Notes under the pieces: generated by a model
What the model was told of the DNA's origin: nothing
The model's input: the letters and a program-made list of their open reading frames with translations, nothing else
Databases searched by the model: none
Shown: piece after piece, positions 13,814 to 19,311 of the stretch
Layout of the letters: each line of letters begins with the position of its first letter
How positions within the stretch are numbered: position 1 is the stretch's first letter
Translations under genes and position numbers: made by a program
Source of the DNA: Sva-07 sp964592115
GTDB taxonomy: Bacteria; Actinomycetota; Acidimicrobiia; Acidimicrobiales; Ilumatobacteraceae
Direction of reading: 5' to 3'
Assembly (NCBI GenBank): GCA_964592115.1
Contig: CAZQCP010000049.1
Span: 1 to 19,311, forward strand
DNA: 19,311 bases

Positions 13814-15967
13814 ATGACGCATCAGCACCCCGATCTCGCTGACGAGCAGGCGTACATCGACCACGCGTACGAGTGTCTGGACAACAGCCGCGAGGCTGCG
13901 TGGCGGCTGCGCGACCTCAGCGAGGCCGATCTCGGGGGCACGTTCCAGGCCCGATTCGAGCGCAACGCATTCGACGAAGCGCTCCTCAAGCGGCTGGCGG
14001 ACCTCGACCTCGGCGACGCCTCGCTCGTGTTCGGACGAATCGACCGGGCGGCCGAATCGCCCGACGCCGTCGAGAGCTTCCACATCGGCCGTCTCGCGGT
14101 CGCCGACGAAGACCGCGAGCCCGTCGTGGTCGACTGGCGAGCGCCCGTGGCCGAGCCGTTCTACCGGGCGACTGGTCGCAACGCGATGGGTCTGTTCCGT
14201 CGCCGTCACTTCGCCGTCGAGGGGCGCCGCCTGCTCGGCATCGAAGACGAGCTGTTCGGTGACGGGCACCTCGGCGTCGGCCACGACGAGGGCCTCGACG
14301 GCTCTGGTGGCACGGATGGATCCGGTGGCTCCGGCCTGCGCGGGTACTCGACGCTGCTCGCGGCGCTCGAGCGCGGGCGCACCGGCACCCTCGGCGACAT
14401 TGTCGCCACGATCCAGGGCGAGCAGGACGAGATCATCCGCTCGCCCCAGCACGGCGTGCTCGTCGTGCAGGGCGGCCCTGGCACCGGCAAGACCGTCGTC
14501 GCCCTCCACCGTGCCGCGTATCTCCTCTACACGCACCGCTTCCCGCTCGAAGATCAAGGCGTGCTCGTGATCGGTCCGAACCGGGTGTTCCTCCGCTACA
14601 TCGAGCGCGTCCTGCCGTCGCTCGGTGAAGCCGGCGTCGAACAGGTCGTGCTCGCCGACATGGTGCCGGGCGTGCAGTTCGCCCGACCCGACGACCGCGC
14701 CCATGCCGACAGTCCGACCGCGGCACGCCTGAAGGGCGACGCCCGGATGTCCGACTTGATCGACCAGGCCGTACGCGATCGTCAGCGCCCGCTGCGCGAG
14801 CAGCTCGTGATGCCGTTCCGGGCCGGATACGTGCGGCTGCGCGTCGAAGACTCCGAGCGCATCGTCAAGGCCGCCCGGCGTCGCTTCCGCCGTCACAATG
14901 CGGGCCGCAAGTTCGTGGAGAACGAGGTGTGGTCGGCGCTGGCAGCCAGCTTCCACGATCCCGAGATCACGCCGCGGCACGTGCGCGAGACGTTGCGCTC
15001 GACCCCCGAGGCGCGGGCCGCCCTCGATCGTATGTGGCCGGTGCTGACGCCGGCGCAGCTGCTCCACGATCTGTTCGGCTCGAAGGCGTTGCTGAAGCTG
15101 GCGGCGCGGGGCGTGTTCGACGAGTCGGAGGCGCTGGCGTTGTTCCGGCCGCGTTCGGAGCACGTCGACGACGTGCGCTGGACTGCGGCCGACGTGGCGC
15201 TGCTCGACGACGCCCGCGACGTGCTCGGCCCGAAGCTCGGCAGGGGCGGCAAGGTCGACGAGTCCGACGAGATCCGCACGTACGGCCACATCGTGATCGA
15301 CGAGGTGCAAGACCTCACGCCGATGCAGTTGAAGATGGCCACGCGGCGATCGCTCAACGGGGCGATGACGATCGTCGGCGACCTGGCCCAGGCGACCGGG
15401 CCACTGGCGCCCGACACGTGGGAGGACGTGCTCGTGCACCTGCCCGACCGCAAGCCGTCGCGGATCGTCGGGTTGTCGGTCGGCTATCGCATCCCCGGCC
15501 AGATCATGGAGCTGGCGAACAGGGTGATGGCGGCGGCGACCCCGCAGCTGCGGGCGCCGCAGTCGGTGCGCGTCGGCGACGCGCAGCCCACGGTCGTGCG
15601 TGCTCCCAGCGCGGATCGACTCGGCTCGGTCGTGGCCGCGCAGGTGCAGGCGCTCGTCGCCGCGCATCCCGCGAACAGCCTCGGCGTGATCGCCTCCGAC
15701 GCGATGATTGATGAGCTGTCCGAGCAGCTCACGCTCGCCGGCGTCAACCATGGCACCGCCACGCGCACGGGCCTCGACGAGGGCGTCACGCTCGTGCCGG
15801 TCAGCGTCACGAAGGGCCTCGAGCTCGACGCTGTCGTGGTCGTCGAGCCGCAGCGCATCGTCGCCGACCACGAGCACGGCATGCGTGCCCTGTACGTGGC
15901 GCTCACCCGCCCCACGCAGCGCCTCACGATCGTCCACGCGTCCGATCTCCCCGCTCCGTTGCGCTGA
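13814..15967 (+). CDS. helD: HelD-like UvrD-family ATPase (RNA polymerase recycling factor)
   Basis: 717 residues. A short helical N terminus (DEQAYIDHAYECLDNSREAAWRLRD) leads to VVVDWRAPVAEPFYRATGRNAMGLFRRRHF, a segment typical of HelD proteins. A Gly/Ser-rich linker lies near 160-171. Walker A is GGPGTGKT (220-227), followed by VVALHRAAYLLYTHR. Walker B is DEVQD (496-500), then VGDLAQAT, VGYRIPGQI and LYVALTRPTQRL near the end. Family knowledge: HelD/HelR binds RNA polymerase, releases stalled complexes and nucleic acid, and in some actinobacteria contributes to rifamycin tolerance. The UvrD-like core alone would also allow a DNA helicase, but the DWRAPVAEPFY segment favours HelD. ATG 13814 is preferred; it is divergent from hemE and ends beside the REP-like pair. 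Confidence 0.88.
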   Translation: MTHQHPDLADEQAYIDHAYECLDNSREAAWRLRDLSEADLGGTFQARFERNAFDEALLKRLADLDLGDASLVFGRIDRAAESPDAVESFHIGRLAVADEDREPVVVDWRAPVAEPFYRATGRNAMGLFRRRHFAVEGRRLLGIEDELFGDGHLGVGHDEGLDGSGGTDGSGGSGLRGYSTLLAALERGRTGTLGDIVATIQGEQDEIIRSPQHGVLVVQGGPGTGKTVVALHRAAYLLYTHRFPLEDQGVLVIGPNRVFLRYIERVLPSLGEAGVEQVVLADMVPGVQFARPDDRAHADSPTAARLKGDARMSDLIDQAVRDRQRPLREQLVMPFRAGYVRLRVEDSERIVKAARRRFRRHNAGRKFVENEVWSALAASFHDPEITPRHVRETLRSTPEARAALDRMWPVLTPAQLLHDLFGSKALLKLAARGVFDESEALALFRPRSEHVDDVRWTAADVALLDDARDVLGPKLGRGGKVDESDEIRTYGHIVIDEVQDLTPMQLKMATRRSLNGAMTIVGDLAQATGPLAPDTWEDVLVHLPDRKPSRIVGLSVGYRIPGQIMELANRVMAAATPQLRAPQSVRVGDAQPTVVRAPSADRLGSVVAAQVQALVAAHPANSLGVIASDAMIDELSEQLTLAGVNHGTATRTGLDEGVTLVPVSVTKGLELDAVVVVEPQRIVADHEHGMRALYVALTRPTQRLTIVHASDLPAPLR

Positions 15968-16003
15968 CAGCGGCCCGATTCGGTCGTCGCACGTCGAGAT
16001 GAG

Positions 16004-16111
16004 GCGGATTGCATCCGGGGTCAGACACCAGATGCAACGGCACACACGATGTGGGCCGGCGTGGCACTTGTGCGTCGTTGCATCTGGTGTCTGACCCCGG
16101 ATGCAATCCGC
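16004..16111. repeat. Inverted pair of REP-like palindromes (BIME-like)
   Basis: 16004-16039 and 16076-16111 are perfect 36-bp reverse complements separated by 36 nt. Each holds a 29-nt imperfect palindrome (16009-16037 forward, 16078-16106 reverse), TTGCATC...GATGCAA with GTCAGAC at the centre. They lie between convergent genes (helicase and lipoprotein), the usual place for REP pairs, and could also act as a transcription-ending or mRNA-protecting hairpin. The remainder of 15968-16310 contains no gene I can support. Confidence 0.8.
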
Positions 16112-16310
16112 CGCGGCGGTGCGGGCGGGTCGGGAGCGCCACGTTGGCCGACTGATTCGGAGGTTGTCGGCGGCGGTGGCGGTTTGCGGCAGGGGTGCCG
16201 ACAGCTTCGGACCTGGGCACGATCTGTGCCGGTGCGATGTGAGCTGAGCACGAATGCGCCGAGCGTCTGCTGTTCGCCGTCGCCCGACTCGATCGACATC
16301 GTGGGCCCGG

Positions 16311-16754
16311 CTACTCCGCGTCGACGCGCGAGACGAGGTCGAGCAGGAGGCGGTAGGCCTTGTCGGCGTCGGCGGGACGGATCCTGGTGACCGCCGTGTG
16401 CGCCATCTCGATCGTGGTCTCGAAGTTGCCGACGAGTTCGGGATAGGTCGACTCGACGTGGGAACGCACCGCGCTCCAGATCTCGTCGATCTCGGTCAGG
16501 GTGACGCTCTCGGTGCGACCGTCGTCGATGATCTGGTTGCCGAGGACGCTCATCGCATCGGCCATCGCCGTGAGGAGGTCGTCGGGCGAGCCGCTCGGAG
16601 CGGTGATCACCGGCGGTGGTGCGGAGGCGTCGCCGTCTGCGCCTTCCGATGCCGGCCGGTCTGCCGTCGGGTCGTCGATCACCGTCTCCGCGCACGCGCC
16701 GAGTACGAGTGTCGCCGTGGCAAGCATCGCCACGGTCCAGGACCGGGTCGTCAC
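16311..16754 (-). CDS. Small putative lipoprotein coupled to a metalloregulator
   Basis: 147 residues. A signal peptide, MTRSWTVAMLATATLVLGAC, ends in a lipobox (LGA-C), predicting an exported lipid-anchored protein. An acidic and Pro/Ser/Ala-rich linker (to about residue 55) is followed by about 90 mostly helical residues, with LLTAMADAMSVLGNQIIDDG and ELVGNFETTIEMAHTAVTRIRPADADKAYRLLLDLV. I do not recognise the helical domain and assign no function. GTG 16754 overlaps the DtxR-family stop (GTGA, 16751-16754), so the two are translationally coupled and the lipoprotein may take part in metal homeostasis; that is inference. The frame ends at TAG 16311. Confidence 0.75.
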   Translation of the reverse strand: MTTRSWTVAMLATATLVLGACAETVIDDPTADRPASEGADGDASAPPPVITAPSGSPDDLLTAMADAMSVLGNQIIDDGRTESVTLTEIDEIWSAVRSHVESTYPELVGNFETTIEMAHTAVTRIRPADADKAYRLLLDLVSRVDAE

Positions 16755-17410
16755 GAGGTGACCAGGATGCGTTCGCTGGCGAACGCGCCGACGCCGACGT
16801 GGCGCCCGCTGATCTCGAGCGTCATCGTGCCGTCGGGCGAGGTCGCGGTGACCGTGCCGTCGTTGCCGGGCTGGATCTTCGACGCCTCGAGGAATTCGAG
16901 CAGGCCCGGTTCGAACTCCAGCTCTTCGGTGATGCGGCTGACGGTGAACGTGCCACCGATGTTGATCGCGGAGAGCGGCGACGCGTCGGGGGCGCGGTAG
17001 TCCGAACCCGGGATCGGGTTGCCGTGGGGACACGTGGTGGGCGAACCGAGCAACTCGTTCATCGCCTTTTCGACGCTGTCGCTGATGATGTGTTCCCACT
17101 TGCCGGCCTCGTGGTGCGCTTCGGCCCACGACAGCTTGAGAACGTCGGTGAGGAACACCTCCGCGAGGCGGTGGCGGCGCACGACCTGCTCGGCGAGTTC
17201 GACACCCTTCGGAGTCAGGCGGATCTCCTTGTCGGATGTGATCAGGCCCTCATGGTCGAGGCGCTTGATCATTTCGCTGACGGCGGGCCGTGAGACCTGG
17301 AGGCGCTCGGCGATGCGTGCCTGGATCACCTCCACGTCGTCCTCGTGGAGCTCGAAGATGGCTTCGCAGTATTCCTCGAATGCCGGATGGTGTTCACCGC
17401 TCACAGCCAT
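16751..17410 (-). CDS. DtxR/MntR-family metal-dependent transcriptional regulator
   Basis: 219 residues with the three-part DtxR layout. Winged HTH is 10-70 (RIAERLQVSRPAVSEMIKRLDHEGLI). Metal-binding/dimer domain is about 75-135 (RRHRLAEVFLTDVLKLSWAEAHHEAGKWEH, TCPHGNPIPG). A C-terminal SH3/FeoA-like domain is about 150-219. By hand alignment to DtxR, ancillary-site ligands His80, Glu84 and His99 are kept and so are Glu106 and His107. The primary-site Met10 aligns with Glu13, and Cys102 with Gly103. That departs from iron-type DtxR/IdeR, so the metal may be Mn or another ion. ATG 17410 lies 6 nt after TAGACT, an apparent leaderless promoter. Its targets are unknown; it precedes the coupled lipoprotein. 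Confidence 0.9.
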   Translation of the reverse strand: MAVSGEHHPAFEEYCEAIFELHEDDVEVIQARIAERLQVSRPAVSEMIKRLDHEGLITSDKEIRLTPKGVELAEQVVRRHRLAEVFLTDVLKLSWAEAHHEAGKWEHIISDSVEKAMNELLGSPTTCPHGNPIPGSDYRAPDASPLSAINIGGTFTVSRITEELEFEPGLLEFLEASKIQPGNDGTVTATSPDGTMTLEISGRHVGVGAFASERILVTS

Positions 17411-17416
17411 GCGCGG

Positions 17417-17422
17417 AGTCTA
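17417..17422 (-). promoter_or_regulatory. Leaderless -10 element for the DtxR-family gene
   Basis: TAGACT on the minus strand is followed by CCGCGC and then ATG 17410. The 6-nt spacing would start transcription on or next to the A of ATG. No Shine-Dalgarno is present. The rest of 17423-17496 is GC-rich without a recognisable gene. Confidence 0.5.
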
Positions 17423-17496
17423 GCGCCGGTTCCACGCGGGAGGCCGGAGGTCGCGGCCGCGCCCGCGCCGCGGCGTCGCGTCGGAGGTGGAGCCCG

Positions 17497-19214
17497 TCAG
17501 CGGGTGAGCCTGCGGAGCCAACTCTCCGCGTAGCGCAGCCGTCGTTCGAGCTGTTCGGTGGTGGCCGTGGCGACGCGGGTGACGCCGGCGAGTCGGTTCA
17601 TCTCTCCTTGCACGCGAGCGTGGCTCCAACCGGTGACGTCGACGAGGCGCTTCGCGACGTGGGCGTTGCGCGTGCGCAGGTCGTCCTTTCGTTCGGCGAC
17701 GCTCAGCGCGCCCACGGGGACGAGCCCGGCCGCGGTCGGCACCTCGGGGAGGTCGAGCTCCAGGCCGGCGTCGGCGAGCACGGGAGGCTCGGGGATCTCG
17801 ATCTCGTCGTCGTAGCGGGGCGCGCTCAGGTCGTTGGCATCGAAGGCCGGCTCGTAGTGGATGCCTGCGTCGGTCACCGTGTGCACGGTGATGCCCGTCG
17901 CCGTGGCGGACACGACCGAGAAGAGCGTGAGCTGCTCGGCGTCGTCGTCGGGATGGCGGAGCTCGTCGAGCTCGTCGTTGCCGGTGAAGTCGTCGGCGTC
18001 GTCGTTCTGGGGTGGTCGCAGCACGTGGCGGCGGGCCTCGGCGATGGCGAACGCATGGGCCCGCAGGCGCGGGTCGTCGGGGATGTAGACGTACGCCTTC
18101 TGGGTCGCCCTGCCGTGTTGCCAGCGGACGAAGCGGCCGACCGCCTGACGGAAGAACAGCTCGGTCGACGTCGTCGTGGCGTAGACGCCNNNNNNNNNNC
18201 GAAGACGCCGACGCGCAGACGGGGGATGTCGACGCCCTCGGAGACCATGCGCACGGCGACGAGCCATGGTCGGTCGTTCTGGGCGAACTGGGCGATCGTG
18301 CGCGACGCCTGCGGGTCGTCGCTCACGACGACGTCGGCCGGTGTTCCGAACCGGTCGCGCAGCACGCGGGCGATCGCGTGGGCGTGGTCCTGGTCCATCG
18401 CGATCACGAGCCCACCTGCGTCGTGCTGTTCCTGGCGGATCGTGCGCAGTTGGTCGTGGGCGCGGGCGAGCACCGCCGGCATCCACTCACCTTCCAAGCT
18501 GAGCGCGGTGCGCAACCGCATCGACACCTGATCGCGGGTCAGCTCGTCGTGGAAGCTGGCCACGACCGTGTCGCCGCTGGCGGTCGTCCATTCCATCTCG
18601 CCGTCGACGCGCGGGAAGTAGACGGGCCGCACGACGCCACCGTCGCGGAGCGCGTCCGCGTAGCCGTACGTGTAGTCGGCGTGCGCGAGTTCGCCTTCGC
18701 CCGTCGCGTCGTAGCGGACGAACGGGATGGGTGCGGCGTCGCTGCGGAACGGCGTGCCCGACAACGACAGGCGGCGGGCAGCGTGCGTGAACGCGGCACG
18801 GATGCCGTCGCCCCAGGCGCGTTCGTGGCCGGCGTGGTGGATCTCGTCGAGGATGACGAAGCCGTCGGCACTGAGCCCGGCGAGCTTGCCAGCAGCTTGG
18901 CCGGTGGCGATCTGCTGGTACGTCGTGACGAGGCCGTGGACGTCGCGGGCGAGGCCGTCGCCCGGCGACCAGTCGGGGTCGAGTTGGAGTCCGAGCCGGT
19001 GGGCGGCGAGCGACCACTGCACCTTGAGGTGACTGGTCGGAGCGACGACGACGAGCGTGCGTGGGTCGGCGGCCAGCGCGGCGCGGGCGCACGTCAGCGC
19101 GAACGTCGTCTTGCCGGCTCCTGGTGTGGCGACGGCGAGGAAGTCCGCTGTCGTCGCGGCCTGGAAGCGTTCGTACGCGGCGCGCTGCCAGGGTCGGAGG
19201 GTCACGGTCGCCAT
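17497..19214 (-). CDS. SF2 DEAH-type helicase (interrupted by an assembly gap)
   Basis: About 565 residues once repaired. N-terminal RecA-like lobe: TLRPWQRAAYERF (Q-motif-like), Walker A ATPGAGKT (29-36), VVVAPTSHLKVQW, DEIH box (123-126) and LSGTP (152-155). C-terminal lobe: VIAMDQDHAHAIA, VRMVSEGVDIPRL and motif VI QAVGRFVR, then an acidic linker and a helical tail. It resembles the Res-subunit-like SF2 helicases widespread in actinobacteria; the cellular role is unknown. A 10-N gap (18190-18199) and a frame change interrupt it, but the two sides repeat GGCGTCT-CG, and merging them (20 nt removed) gives LRVGV(F/Y)ATTTSTELFF in one frame. ATG 19214 (MATVTLRPWQ) is preferred over upstream in-frame starts because the fold begins there. 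Confidence 0.85.
18190..18199. other. Assembly gap (10 N) inside the SF2 helicase
   Basis: Ten undetermined bases flanked by GGCGTCTACGCC and GGCGTCTTCG on the minus strand. The near-repeat indicates unmerged overlapping contig ends. Confidence 0.95.
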
Positions 19215-19261
19215 GGGCCGTCCGAGTGTGGCGTCCCGGCCCGCCCGCCACAACCACCCGA

Positions 19262-19290
19262 TTGCATCCGGTGTCAGACCCCAGATGCAA
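19262..19290 (+). repeat. Third REP-like palindrome copy
   Basis: A 29-nt imperfect palindrome, TTGCATC...GATGCAA with GTCAGAC centre, is the same as the 16009-16037 element except at positions 11 and 19 (G/A there, T/C here). Both versions keep a mismatch at that pair and at pair 8/22. It lies upstream of the SF2 helicase gene, at the window edge; a partner beyond the edge is possible. Confidence 0.75.
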
Positions 19291-19311
19291 TCGCGAGATG
19301 AGCGATGTGCG

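Noticed and set aside
16004..16111. CRISPR-like array
   Set aside because: Only two copies, in inverted orientation, with a palindromic core. No regular spacers or cas genes.
16021..16310. Small open frames through the REP pair on both strands
   Set aside because: Their translations are mostly the repeat itself (for example CIWCLTPDAIRR) and low-complexity sequence. No start signal or domain supports them.

Overview
The window reads as chromosomal DNA of a high-GC actinobacterium. Long open frames run antisense to most genes, GTG starts are common, haem genes of the actinobacterial (coproporphyrin-type) set are present, and there is a Thr-rich spacer in a surface protein. I favour the class Acidimicrobiia (Ilumatobacter-like), but that is a guess from gene content and style. 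I see no tRNA, rRNA, CRISPR array, insertion sequence or prophage.

Layout. (1) 1-3105: a probable sulfur-handling unit. A metallo-beta-lactamase/double-rhodanese protein lies downstream of a TauE/SafE-type exporter encoded as two half-size genes with a 4-nt overlap. These diverge from a GntR/HutC regulator, and the shared promoter region holds two 12-bp palindromes that look like its operators. (2) 3168-7297, minus strand: an envelope or glycan-type cluster of a GT4 glycosyltransferase, a SAM methyltransferase and a terpenoid-cyclase-like alpha/alpha toroid protein, tightly coupled, preceded by an aldose-1-epimerase-like gene. (3) 7315-7770: dtd on the plus strand, meeting the next operon at a strong hairpin. 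(4) 13670 down to 7791, minus strand: hemE, ferrochelatase (hemH/cpfC), porphyrinogen oxidase (hemY/cgoX), a lipoprotein-type sortase and lnt. All four junctions are 4-nt ATGA/GTGA overlaps, so haem synthesis, a lipid-anchored sortase and lipoprotein N-acylation form one apparent transcription unit. (5) 13814-15967, plus strand: a HelD-like RNA-polymerase-associated helicase. (6) 15968-16310: gene-free, holding two inverted copies of a REP-like palindrome. A third copy lies at 19262-19290. (7) 17410 down to 16311: a DtxR-family metalloregulator with a coupled small lipoprotein. (8) 19214 down to 17497: an SF2 DEAH-type helicase.

Two 10-N gaps (8908-8917 and 18190-18199) fall inside genes. Both look like failed contig joins rather than biological breaks. 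Removing 88 nt at the first and 20 nt at the second restores continuous reading frames, so lnt and the SF2 helicase should be read as intact.

Several operon heads lack a Shine-Dalgarno sequence and have a TANNNT -10 hexamer 6-13 nt before the start codon, suggesting leaderless or very short-leader transcription.
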